A DNA stretch of 64,000 nt, taken from positions 140,781 to 204,780 of the forward strand of contig NZ_JATV01000003.1 of NCBI RefSeq assembly GCF_000611675.1. Reading direction: 5' to 3'. Positions 25,719 to 34,068 of this stretch are shown here, piece after piece. Positions within the stretch are counted from its first letter, which is position 1. The number at the start of each line of letters is the position of its first letter. Both the position numbers and the translations under genes were made by a program. The notes below the pieces were generated by a model. It did no database searches, was not told where the DNA came from, and saw only the letters and a list, made by a program, of their open reading frames with translations. Origin of the DNA: Flavobacterium succinicans LMG 10402. Its GTDB lineage: Bacteria > Bacteroidota > Bacteroidia > Flavobacteriales > Flavobacteriaceae.

Positions 25719-26216
25719 TTAGAATCCTAAGTCTTTTTTAACATCAGCAGTCAAATCTGGACCATCAGCTAATAGTAAAGAAGCACCATCTAAAATGTAT
25801 TGCATTCCTTTTGCTTTTCCAATTTTTTGGATTGAAGTTCTCACTTTGTCATATAATGGTTTAGTGATATCAGACTCTTTTTGTTGTAATTCTTTTTGTG
25901 CGTTGTCTCTGTAAGCTACAATACGTTGTTGCATGTCTTGAACTTCTTTTCCACGAGTTTCATTTACTGCATCTGTAACCGTTTTTGCTTCTGCTTCGTA
26001 TTTTTTTAGTAAGTCTTGGTATTCAGTAACCATTTTTTTGTATTCAGCATCATATGTAGTGCTTAGCTTTTCTAGTTGTTTTTGAGCATCTAGCATAGCA
26101 GGCATTTTTGTCATAATTTCAGCAATGTTTACATGTGCTACCTTTGCTTGAGCAGTCATTGTGTTTGCTCCCAATACTACCATTGCTGCGATTAATAAAG
26201 TTTTAATTTGTTTCAT
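25719..26216 (-). CDS. OmpH/Skp family periplasmic chaperone (short paralogue)
   Basis: This 165-residue protein has a signal peptide (about 1-24, ending MTAQA). The OmpH opening VAHVNIAEIMTKMPAM is followed by a long charged coiled coil (about 40-120, rich in Lys, Glu and Gln) and a C-terminal IGKAKGMQYILDGA strand region. Skp proteins form trimeric jellyfish-like chaperones that hold unfolded outer-membrane proteins for delivery to BamA. It follows a longer OmpH paralogue by 19 bases and is the last gene of the bam block, ahead of a terminator. Confidence 0.94.
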   Translation of the reverse strand: MKQIKTLLIAAMVVLGANTMTAQAKVAHVNIAEIMTKMPAMLDAQKQLEKLSTTYDAEYKKMVTEYQDLLKKYEAEAKTVTDAVNETRGKEVQDMQQRIVAYRDNAQKELQQKESDITKPLYDKVRTSIQKIGKAKGMQYILDGASLLLADGPDLTADVKKDLGF

Positions 26217-26235
26217 TGTTTTAAAAAATTTAATA

Positions 26236-27273
26236 TTAATTTACTTTTGTTTTTAGTTTTAATTCTTCTTCTTTTGCTTTTCGCTGTGCTTCTCGTTCTT
26301 CTAATATTTTCTTTCTTTTCTCTTCTAATTCTTTCTTACGATTGGCAATCTCTTGCTTTTTAGCCTCTGCTGCTGCTGTTCTTTCAGCGGTTATTTTTTC
26401 TCGTTCTACTTCTGTAGCTGTTTTCGTTGCAGGCGCTGCTTCTTTTGATGTTGAAGTTGCTTGAGTTGCTGTTGTTGAATTAGTAGTTTCTTTTTCTACT
26501 GTTGCAGAAATTGTGCCATTTCTTTTCGCTTCTCTTTCTTCTTTTATTTTTCGTCTATTTTCTTCAAATTCTTTTCTTTTTTGTTCTTGAAGTTGTATTC
26601 GATCTTGAAGTAGTTTTTCTTTTGCGGCTTTTTTAGCATCTAATTCTAATTGACGCTCGTTTAGTTCTGGGTTTTCATCCAAAGCTTCTTGGATTTTCTC
26701 TTTAACTAATTGGGCTTCGAGTTGCTTTTTGCTTAATTGTTCTCTTTTTTCAGAATTGTTTAGTTTTCTTAAAACTTGATCACTGATGTCATATCGCTTT
26801 GCGGCAAATAACATAGTAAAATCGGACGTTTTATCGAAAATAAAATCAAATTTTTGTTTTTCGGCAATATCTTGTACTACTGTAAAAACTTGATCTTGTA
26901 CCGGTTTTGACAAAGAACTTTTTTGTACCATATAATCTCCATTAGGTCCAAATCGTTTTTGTTGAAAAGAAACTAATTCTGCTTCTAAAAAATTGATTTC
27001 TGTTTCTCTTTCGTCTATCAGTGCTCTAGTGAGTAACGCTTTTTCAATTGAAAGTGTTTCTTTTAGTTTCTTGATATCACTTTTTTTAACTTCAATTTCT
27101 TGTTTCCAATTTTGAGCTTTTATCTCTAATTGATTGGTTGCTTCGATGTATCCGTTTACATTTTGTAAAATGAATTCCATGTCGATGTAACCTATTTTTG
27201 GGCCACGAGATTGAGCAATGTTGTTTTCAACTATAAAAAGGGATAAAAATATAAATAAAATATGTTTTCTCAT
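26236..27273 (-). CDS. OmpH/Skp family protein with long charged extension
   Basis: This 345-residue protein has a signal peptide (about 1-20) and the OmpH core (about 25-165; GPKIGYIDMEFILQNVNGY opening, QKFDFIFDKTSDFTMLFAAK end). An extra C-terminal half of about 180 residues is almost purely Lys, Glu, Arg and Gln helix, interrupted at about 245-285 by a Thr/Ala/Ser-rich low-complexity linker. The core suggests a Skp-like chaperone. The extension is about as long as the core and predicted to be coiled coil, so this paralogue may reach farther across the periplasm or form a different oligomer (inference). It lies 35 bases after bamA. Confidence 0.9.
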   Translation of the reverse strand: MRKHILFIFLSLFIVENNIAQSRGPKIGYIDMEFILQNVNGYIEATNQLEIKAQNWKQEIEVKKSDIKKLKETLSIEKALLTRALIDERETEINFLEAELVSFQQKRFGPNGDYMVQKSSLSKPVQDQVFTVVQDIAEKQKFDFIFDKTSDFTMLFAAKRYDISDQVLRKLNNSEKREQLSKKQLEAQLVKEKIQEALDENPELNERQLELDAKKAAKEKLLQDRIQLQEQKRKEFEENRRKIKEEREAKRNGTISATVEKETTNSTTATQATSTSKEAAPATKTATEVEREKITAERTAAAEAKKQEIANRKKELEEKRKKILEEREAQRKAKEEELKLKTKVN

Positions 27274-27308
27274 AACTTTTAGACTTGATTATAGTTGAAT
27301 CAAAAAAA

Positions 27309-29984
27309 TTAGAATTGCTGTCCTATGATAAAGTGTGTTTCCCATCCGTTGGCTTTGGTTTGTCCTGGTAAGGCATCAAAACCATGTCCAAAGTCGATTC
27401 CAAGTAAACCAAAGGCAGGCATAAATACACGCAAACCAAATCCAGCGGAACGACTTAAGTCAAAAGGATTGTAGTTTTTAAAGTTGGTATACGATGACCC
27501 TGCTTCTAAAAATGCTAGTGCATAAATGGAAGCCGATGCTTTTAAGGTTATTGGATAACGTAACTCCATAGAGAATTTGTTATAAACTGTAGCTCCGTCT
27601 TGAGAACCGTTAACTAATGGCGTTAAAGAGTTATTCGGATATCCTCTAAGTTGTATGGTTTCTCTACCGTCCATTGCAAAGTTAGGCATACCGTCACCTC
27701 CTAAAAAGAAACGTTCGAATGGAATTAAACCTCGGTCTTGGTTGTAGGCTCCTAAGAAACCAAATTCTCCCAATGTTCTTAAAACGAGTTTTCCATATAC
27801 TTTAGTATACCAATCGGCTTTAAATTTAATTTTATAATATTCTAACCAGTTGAATTTTTGTTGGTCAACTTTGGCAGGATCAGCTGCGGCATCTTTATAG
27901 TCTGTTACACTATTAGGTCTTGTATTTTGTGTTGGAATTGCTTCAACATAGTCGCCTTTGTTTACAATAATACCATTATCTCCAACATAAGAATCTCCAA
28001 GGCTACCATCATATTTGTATTTGTTTTCCTTTAAATTCTCTAGGTTTTTGTAATCCACTTTATTGAATAAAGAATAAGGAGGTGAGAATTTAGCAGAAAA
28101 AGTAAACTCAGATCCATAGGTTGGGAATATTGGATTAATCCCTTTGTTAGAGTGAGTGATTCCGATGGTGTACGCTAAGTTGTTTGAGAATCCATTTCCA
28201 AAACTAAATAGTCCTGTAAAATAATTGTTCAAGTCATAGCTTTGAAAACTTATAGCATGTGATAAATAAGTAAAATCATCTGGTTCGCTCAAACGTTTGG
28301 ATATTCCTAATGAAAGAGAAAGGATGTTAAAGCTTTTGCTTCTATCTGCTCTACCTGTAGTAAAATTATTTAAGAATTGTTTACTGTAGGATAATGAGCT
28401 ACTAAAAGAAACTGGTTTTTTACCACCAAACCATGGTTCTGAGAAGGATACACTATACGTTTGAAAAAAGGTACTTGCTTGAAGACGTAAGGAAACTTTT
28501 TGACCATCACCCATTGGTAAAGGTTTGTAGGATTCCTTGTTAAACATGTTTCTAGCCGAGAAGTTGTTGAAAGATAATCCCAAAGTACCGATGAAACCTC
28601 CACCGCCATAACCACCTTGTAGTTCGATTTGGCTTGCTCCTTTTTCAACTAAATTGTATTCAATGTCTACAGTTCCAGCTGCAGCATCAACATTTCTAAA
28701 TTTTGGATCAATAGCTTCTGGATCAAAAAATCCTAACTGACCAATTTCACGGATGGTACGAACCAATTCGTCTTTACTGTATTTTTCTCCTGGTTTGGTT
28801 CTAAGTTCACGATAAATAACTCTGTCGTTCGTTTTGTCATTTCCAACTACGGTTATTTTATTAAAATAAGCAATTGGACCTTCGGTTACTCTTATCTCGA
28901 AATCAATTGTGTCATTGGCGGTTTTTACTTCAACGGCATTAATGTTTGAGAATAAATAACCATTGTTTTGGTACAAATTGGTGATGTCTTCTCCGTCAGG
29001 TTTTGTTTTGTCAGCAATACGCTTTTCAAGTAATACACCATTGTAGGTGTCTCCTTTTTGAATACCTAAAACTTGTAAAAGACCGTTGTCTGGATACACT
29101 GTGTTTCCAAGAAATTTGATGTTTCCAAAATAATATTTATTACCTTCTTCTATATTGATTTTTATAGCAAGTGCGTTTTTTTCTTTGTCATACGACACAG
29201 AATCCGAAACGATTCTGGCATCACGATACCCTTTTTCTTTATAGGAAGCAATTACTTTGTCTAAGTCTTCTTTATATTTTGATTTTATGAATTTCGATTT
29301 TTTAAATACGCGAGTTATTTTCTTTTGTTTGGTGTCCTTCATCGCTGCCTTTAAGGTTTTGTCGGACACTTTTTCATTTCCAATAAAATCGATCGATGCT
29401 ATTTTGACTTTGTCACCTGTGTCTACATTGATGAGCATGTTGACTTGATTGCTAGTTACAGAATCAGCAGGTGTGTTGTTTATTACAACCTTTGTATTGT
29501 AATAGCCTTCTTTTTTATATTTGTTTTCGATGTAATTTTTCGTTGTAGTGATAAGGTTTTCATTAACAATTTTCCCTTTTTGCAGGCTATTGTCTTTGAT
29601 TAATCCTTCGATTTTATTTTTCTTAACACCGTTGAATTTTACCTCTTTTAGTTTGGGTAATTCTTGAATATTCAACTCTAAATATACGCTATCGTTAACA
29701 ATTTTGTTTACATAAAAATTGATTTCATCAAATAATCCTAGTTTACCTAGTTTTTTGATAGCGCTACTAATTTCTTCACCAGGGACAGTAATTTCTTGAC
29801 CTTTTTCAAGCCCTGAAAAGGTAATTACTGTTTGTTCGTTAAAACTTATTTTTCCGGTTACATCTACTTTAGCTAGAGTGTATTTTTTGCCTTGATCAAA
29901 CGGAATACGCTCTTGCGCTATTATTTGTGAAAAACTTCCAAAAAGGAGTAAGGTAAGGGCTGTTTTTATACTTTTATGTAACAC
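27309..29984 (-). CDS. bamA: BamA outer-membrane protein assembly factor
   Basis: From GTG 29984 the product is 891 residues. Earlier starts would overlap uppS by up to 125 bases. The GTG lies 7 bases after the uppS stop and gives a clean signal peptide (LHKSIKTALTLLLFGSFS then QIIAQ). It has five POTRA repeats (about 30-430), each with the LGLF/GYYN/GYRDA-type turn, and then a 16-strand Omp85 barrel. The barrel motifs are GERFFLGGDGMPNF-like (here RFFLGGDGMPNF), the RGY lid motif LRGYPNN and a C-terminal FIIGQQF aromatic strand. BamA folds outer-membrane barrels. It is followed by two Skp-like chaperones, a fitting assembly block. The N-terminal extension before the first POTRA is not supported. 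Confidence 0.95.
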   Translation of the reverse strand: MLHKSIKTALTLLLFGSFSQIIAQERIPFDQGKKYTLAKVDVTGKISFNEQTVITFSGLEKGQEITVPGEEISSAIKKLGKLGLFDEINFYVNKIVNDSVYLELNIQELPKLKEVKFNGVKKNKIEGLIKDNSLQKGKIVNENLITTTKNYIENKYKKEGYYNTKVVINNTPADSVTSNQVNMLINVDTGDKVKIASIDFIGNEKVSDKTLKAAMKDTKQKKITRVFKKSKFIKSKYKEDLDKVIASYKEKGYRDARIVSDSVSYDKEKNALAIKINIEEGNKYYFGNIKFLGNTVYPDNGLLQVLGIQKGDTYNGVLLEKRIADKTKPDGEDITNLYQNNGYLFSNINAVEVKTANDTIDFEIRVTEGPIAYFNKITVVGNDKTNDRVIYRELRTKPGEKYSKDELVRTIREIGQLGFFDPEAIDPKFRNVDAAAGTVDIEYNLVEKGASQIELQGGYGGGGFIGTLGLSFNNFSARNMFNKESYKPLPMGDGQKVSLRLQASTFFQTYSVSFSEPWFGGKKPVSFSSSLSYSKQFLNNFTTGRADRSKSFNILSLSLGISKRLSEPDDFTYLSHAISFQSYDLNNYFTGLFSFGNGFSNNLAYTIGITHSNKGINPIFPTYGSEFTFSAKFSPPYSLFNKVDYKNLENLKENKYKYDGSLGDSYVGDNGIIVNKGDYVEAIPTQNTRPNSVTDYKDAAADPAKVDQQKFNWLEYYKIKFKADWYTKVYGKLVLRTLGEFGFLGAYNQDRGLIPFERFFLGGDGMPNFAMDGRETIQLRGYPNNSLTPLVNGSQDGATVYNKFSMELRYPITLKASASIYALAFLEAGSSYTNFKNYNPFDLSRSAGFGLRVFMPAFGLLGIDFGHGFDALPGQTKANGWETHFIIGQQF

Positions 29985-29991
29985 TAAACTT

Positions 29992-30732
29992 TTATTTAAT
30001 TTGTTCACTTGTTTTTCCAAATCTACGTTCTCTGTTTTGATAACTGAGGATGGCCTCATATAAATCATCTTCTTTAAAATCAGGCCACAAAACTGCTGTA
30101 AAATATAGCTCAGCATAGGCGATTTGCCAAAGCAAAAAATTGCTTATTCTGTGCTCTCCACTTGTTCGAATTACTAAATCGACATCAGGTAAGTTGTGCG
30201 TGTAAAGATGCTGATTTATAATTGAATCGTCAATACTGTCAATTGAAATTATATTATTTTTAACTTTTTCGCTTATTATTCTTACTGCATTTGTTAATTC
30301 TTCTCTAGATCCGTAGCTAAGTGCTAGGGTTAGTGTCATTAATGTATTGTCTTTGGTGAGCTCAATTACTTCCAAAAGTTGTTTTTGAGCATTTTTTGGT
30401 AACAACTCTAAATTGCCAATAGCATTCAATCTGATGTTGTTTTTTTGTAAGGTGTCTACTTCTTTTTTGAGCGCATTGATGAGCACTTTCATTAAAGTAT
30501 CTACTTCTAATTTAGGTCGTTTCCAATTTTCGGTTGAAAAAGCATATAAAGTTAAGTAGTCTATGCCTAATTCAGTACAAGATTGAATGATTTTTTTGAC
30601 TGATTTTGTTCCGTTTTCGTGACCAATGGCTCTCAAGAAGCCTTGCTTTTTTGCCCATCGTCCGTTGCCATCCATAATAATAGCTAGGTGTTGGGGAAGT
30701 CTTGTAAGGTCGATTTTTTGTAGTAAATCCAT
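29992..30732 (-). CDS. uppS: Undecaprenyl diphosphate synthase (isoprenyl transferase)
   Basis: From ATG 30732 the product is 246 residues, the usual length; the 11 codons upstream are not conserved-looking and overlap the previous gene. It condenses isopentenyl diphosphate onto farnesyl diphosphate in cis to make the C55 carrier for peptidoglycan and O-antigen. Visible are the catalytic Asp in IIMDGNGRWAKK (Asp21), GHENG (His and Asn of the diphosphate site), YAFSTENWKRP and the C-terminal RTSGEHRISNFLLWQIAYAEL plus WPDF. It starts one base after the DUF6089 gene and ends 7 bases ahead of bamA, so these are one operon. Confidence 0.97.
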   Translation of the reverse strand: MDLLQKIDLTRLPQHLAIIMDGNGRWAKKQGFLRAIGHENGTKSVKKIIQSCTELGIDYLTLYAFSTENWKRPKLEVDTLMKVLINALKKEVDTLQKNNIRLNAIGNLELLPKNAQKQLLEVIELTKDNTLMTLTLALSYGSREELTNAVRIISEKVKNNIISIDSIDDSIINQHLYTHNLPDVDLVIRTSGEHRISNFLLWQIAYAELYFTAVLWPDFKEDDLYEAILSYQNRERRFGKTSEQIK

Positions 30733-30733
30733 A

Positions 30734-31420
30734 TTAGTAGGCGCAATAACAAGGTTTCTCGCCAAAAGTATAAGTTAATGTAATGCCAGAAAACACATAC
30801 CAGTCCGTGTTGTTGATGTTTCCAAATCGTAAATTTTGTAAATTTTCAGCACTCGGATTGTTTCCGTCTATATTGTCTGTAAAGGTGTATCTTGCTCCTA
30901 CTTCTAGTCCAATAACAAAGCGACGACTAAAATTAGACTTAATGCCTATTGCCATCGGGATGGCTATTGAATTACTTGTTTTGTCTTTGTAGGTGTCGCC
31001 AATGCTGTCAATATACAACTCATCATGAAAAAAGAAATTTAAACCCGAAAAGACATAAGGTGTTACTTTTACTTTTGATTCATGTAAATTGAAATCAAAA
31101 AAGTTGAATTCAAGACCGCCAGAAAGTTCTTTGATGTTGTTTTTAAAGGAGTAGCCACGTTGTAATCTACTGTTTTCTTTGGAGTCAGCATCATTAGAGT
31201 AGAGTTGGGACTGTGTGTAAGAAAAGCGGTAGGCGTGTCTAGGACTCTTATTCCATTTGTACAAAATACCATACGCCATTTTGTTGGGTGCAATGTAAGT
31301 GGTAGGCCCAATGTCGCCTACATAATTACTTCCTCCTGCAAAAATTCCTATCTCGTGGATTTGAGAGTATGAAATGCTGCTGGAAAAGAGGATTAAAAGT
31401 AAGTAAACGAATTTGTTCAT
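30734..31420 (-). CDS. DUF6089 family outer-membrane beta-barrel protein
   Basis: From ATG 31420 the product is 228 residues. The frame extends 14 codons further but this start puts the signal peptide (about 1-19, ending SYSQ) in place. Sequence opens HEIGIFAGGSNYVGDIGPTTYIAPNK, typical of the DUF6089 family, followed by amphipathic strands and a closing aromatic strand (SGITLTYTFGEKP) with a Cys pair at the very end. It is likely a small outer-membrane barrel of unknown function, found before uppS and bamA in this lineage. A -7 element is present at 31438-31445 on the minus strand. Confidence 0.85.
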   Translation of the reverse strand: MNKFVYLLLILFSSSISYSQIHEIGIFAGGSNYVGDIGPTTYIAPNKMAYGILYKWNKSPRHAYRFSYTQSQLYSNDADSKENSRLQRGYSFKNNIKELSGGLEFNFFDFNLHESKVKVTPYVFSGLNFFFHDELYIDSIGDTYKDKTSNSIAIPMAIGIKSNFSRRFVIGLEVGARYTFTDNIDGNNPSAENLQNLRFGNINNTDWYVFSGITLTYTFGEKPCYCAY

Positions 31421-31437
31421 AGGTAATAAATCGCATG

Positions 31438-31445
31438 CAAATATA
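31438..31445 (-). promoter_or_regulatory. -7 element of the DUF6089-uppS-bamA-ompH operon
   Basis: TATATTTG on the minus strand fits TAnnTTTG, 17 bases before the DUF6089 ATG. A TTG lies 14 bases upstream, shorter than the usual spacing, so this is only a partial match. The 165-base gap to nadK holds no other clear signal. Confidence 0.4.
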
Positions 31446-31586
31446 ATAATATTCAATACCAATTAGTATTCTTGCTCATAAATGTGTGTTTTTTTTGAAA
31501 AGATATTCTTTTTCAAAAAAAAAGCGTTGATAAAGTTCTTAAAACGAAAAAAAAGTTAGGTATAGTATACTTTTACTAAAAAGAAT

Positions 31587-32471
31587 TTAATTTCTTCGGT
31601 CTTCACCCCAAAGTAATTTATTTCGAAGTGTTTTCAAGAATGTTTCCTCTTGTATTTCAACCATGTTGATTTTAAAAGGTGTTTTTTTAATGGTCAATAC
31701 CGATTCGTTTTGAATTGAGGTAATTCGTGAATCGAGTGAGACTAAGTATTGATCCTCACGTCCCGTTACCCGAAGTACAATTTCGGTATCGTCTGAAATT
31801 ACCAAGGGTCTAGCGTTCAAATTGTGTGGTGCAATTGGGGTGATCACTAAGCTCTTTACATCTGGAGTTAATATGGGGCCGCCACAACTCAATGAATATC
31901 CCGTGGTGCCTGTTGGTGTGGCAATGATTAAGCCGTCTGCCCAATAGGAGTTTAAAAATTCGCCATTTAAGTAGGTTTCTATCGTAATCATTGAAGTGGA
32001 ATCTTTTCGGCTAACTGAAACTTCATTTAACGCAAAATCTAAGGCAAGTATGGTTTCGTTTTCTGGTGAGCAGGTTAAGCTAAGAAGGGTTCTCTGTGAT
32101 AAAGTGTATTTTTTATCTAAAACCAATTGCATAAAAGCAGCAATATTTTCTTTTTGAACATTAGCTAAAAAGCCCAGTCTGCCTGCGTTGATGCCTAACA
32201 GCGGTACTCCAGAATTGCTAACTAAAGTAACGGCTCTAAGCATTGTACCATCACCACCAATACTGATTAGCATGTCAAAACTACTGTCGAGTTCGGTGTG
32301 TGAGCTAAAGGTTTTGTATTCTTTACTGACAATTTTTTTTTCGTAGAGCATGTTGAGAAACGTAGCTTCGATCACCATTTCTACATTGTTTTTATTAAAA
32401 AAAACAAAAATGTCTTTGATGATGGGTTCTGTGCTAACCAAATAATATTGTCCGTATAAAGCTACTTTCAT
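31587..32471 (-). CDS. nadK: NAD kinase
   Basis: This 294-residue cytosolic kinase makes NADP from NAD and ATP (or polyphosphate). The nucleotide motif GGDGT is at 72-76. NEVSVSR follows mid-protein and the Gly-rich TPTGTTGYSLSCGGPI (about 190-205) completes the active site. Length is normal. It lies 29 bases behind the CBS-domain gene, and the gap to DUF6089 is 166 bases, so it may be in a separate unit with the CBS gene. Confidence 0.96.
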   Translation of the reverse strand: MKVALYGQYYLVSTEPIIKDIFVFFNKNNVEMVIEATFLNMLYEKKIVSKEYKTFSSHTELDSSFDMLISIGGDGTMLRAVTLVSNSGVPLLGINAGRLGFLANVQKENIAAFMQLVLDKKYTLSQRTLLSLTCSPENETILALDFALNEVSVSRKDSTSMITIETYLNGEFLNSYWADGLIIATPTGTTGYSLSCGGPILTPDVKSLVITPIAPHNLNARPLVISDDTEIVLRVTGREDQYLVSLDSRITSIQNESVLTIKKTPFKINMVEIQEETFLKTLRNKLLWGEDRRN

Positions 32472-32500
32472 GAGTTTTGAGTGTTCGATGGAGAGATAAA

Positions 32501-33160
32501 CTAGATGTTAAGGTATTTATCCAAATAATCGGATCGTTCTTTCAGATTGTTGATATAATTGTCTTCTTGATGTTCCGAAATGATTTCGTAGTTGTAGCGA
32601 CGAAAGGTTTGAATGATATCGTTCATCGCGCCTAAACTTATTTTAATGGTAATTTGAACAGATTCTGTATTAGCTTCCGAAACAAAAAGGCCTAGAAGTT
32701 TACCGTTATTGCTTTCTACAATCTGAGTAATTTGACTCATAGAGTATTCTAGTATTCCTTTCTGAACCACGAGAATGCCTCCTTGCTCTTTTAAAAAAGG
32801 GGTTTCATGAAAAAACTTGATGATATCTTCTATTTCGTAATAACCTACGTAGGTGTTGTTTTCGTCTAGGACGGGGACAAGATTGGTGTGGTTTTTGGCA
32901 AAAACTTCCAAAACATCTAACCAAATCATCTGTGTTCTTGCGAAAAAAGGTTCTAGTGCAAAGCGATAATCGGCTACTTTTTTGTCTCCATCAAAAGTTT
33001 CAAGATCATCTTTAATGAGGCATCCAATATAAATGCCGTCCTCAACTACAGGGAAATGTGAAAATGGAATTTCAAATAAATCCTCTTGAGTAGCTACAAT
33101 GGTTTCTTGGCTATCAATGGCTTTGTAGTCGTTGGTGATATAGTTTGAAATCTCTGTCAT
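32501..33160 (-). CDS. CBS domain protein
   Basis: This 219-residue protein has two CBS domains (about 1-65 and 75-135, with FPVVEDGIYIGCLI and VPVLDENNTYVGYYE). A C-terminal domain of ACT-like character follows (about 140-205, GGILVVQKGILEYSMSQITQIVESNNGKLLGLF). CBS pairs bind adenosyl nucleotides and regulate partner proteins. It precedes nadK by 29 bases on the same strand, so sensing adenine nucleotides in that context is a fair guess but inference. It is divergent from pdxJ. Confidence 0.9.
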   Translation of the reverse strand: MTEISNYITNDYKAIDSQETIVATQEDLFEIPFSHFPVVEDGIYIGCLIKDDLETFDGDKKVADYRFALEPFFARTQMIWLDVLEVFAKNHTNLVPVLDENNTYVGYYEIEDIIKFFHETPFLKEQGGILVVQKGILEYSMSQITQIVESNNGKLLGLFVSEANTESVQITIKISLGAMNDIIQTFRRYNYEIISEHQEDNYINNLKERSDYLDKYLNI

Positions 33161-33226
33161 TATTCTTTCCGAAATATTTTATGCAAAATAATCAAAAAAA
33201 GGCAAAAAGTCCTAGGTTTTACTTTG

Positions 33227-33234
33227 TATTTTTG
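33227..33234 (+). promoter_or_regulatory. -7 element of pdxJ
   Basis: TATTTTTG fits TAnnTTTG and lies 40 bases before ATG 33275. No TTG is found at the proper distance upstream. Confidence 0.4.
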
Positions 33235-33274
33235 TGGCATTAATGCAATGTTTGAAAATAGTATTCGATTCAAT

Positions 33275-33988
33275 ATGACAAAATTAAGTGTAAACATCAA
33301 TAAAATAGCTACTTTACGTAATGCAAGAGGCGGAAATGTTCCCAATTTACTACAGGTAGCCAGTGATATTCAAAAATTTGGAGGACAAGGGATTACCATT
33401 CATCCTCGCCCAGATGAGCGTCATATTCGCTATCAAGATGCTCGTGATTTAAAACCAATCGTATATACAGAATATAATATCGAAGGGAATCCGCAACATA
33501 ATTTTATTGATTTGGTATTAGAATGTAAACCAACTCAAGTGACTTTGGTTCCAGATGCTATTGGTGCTATTACCTCTTCCGCAGGTTGGGATACCGTTGC
33601 TAACCAATCTTATTTGACCGAGGTGATTCAAGAATTTCAGCGTCACGGCATTCGAACTTCTATTTTTGTCGATCCAATTTCGGCCATGATTGAAGGCGCA
33701 AAAAAAACAGGAACCGATAGAATAGAATTATATACCGAAGCCTTTGCGCACGAATACAGTTTAGGAGACGAAAAAGGTATCGAGCCTTATGTAAAAGCAG
33801 CCGAATTGGCCAACGAATTAGGTCTTGGAATAAACGCAGGTCATGATTTAAGTTTGGATAATATTCAATTTTTCAAACAAAATATTCCTGGTTTGCTAGA
33901 AGTTTCTATTGGTCATGCTTTAATTGCCGAAGCACTTTATCTTGGGCTAGACAATGTGGTGAATATGTATTTGCAAAAGTTAAAGTAA
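33275..33988 (+). CDS. pdxJ: Pyridoxine 5'-phosphate synthase
   Basis: From ATG 33275 the product is 237 residues, the normal length. The longer frame reaches back over the promoter and is not used. It condenses 1-deoxy-xylulose-5-phosphate with 3-amino-2-oxopropyl phosphate to pyridoxine phosphate, the last step of de novo B6 synthesis. Visible are the N-terminal KLSVNINKIATLRNARGG, HPRPDERHIRYQD (His and Arg of the active site) and GINAGHDLSLDN and GHALIAEAL near the C terminus, all PdxJ signatures. It is divergent from the CBS gene. Confidence 0.97.
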   Translation: MTKLSVNINKIATLRNARGGNVPNLLQVASDIQKFGGQGITIHPRPDERHIRYQDARDLKPIVYTEYNIEGNPQHNFIDLVLECKPTQVTLVPDAIGAITSSAGWDTVANQSYLTEVIQEFQRHGIRTSIFVDPISAMIEGAKKTGTDRIELYTEAFAHEYSLGDEKGIEPYVKAAELANELGLGINAGHDLSLDNIQFFKQNIPGLLEVSIGHALIAEALYLGLDNVVNMYLQKLK

Positions 33989-34068
33989 TTAGAAAATTAA
34001 ATAATTATGATTAGAGAGAATTGGGGTGTAATTGCTTAATTTCGCATTTTTCTTATTAAAATTAAGTA

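Noticed and set aside
27309..30116. Longer bamA start overlapping uppS by 125 bases
   Set aside because: The extra 44 residues have no signal peptide character; the GTG at 29984, 7 bases after uppS, gives a clean signal peptide.
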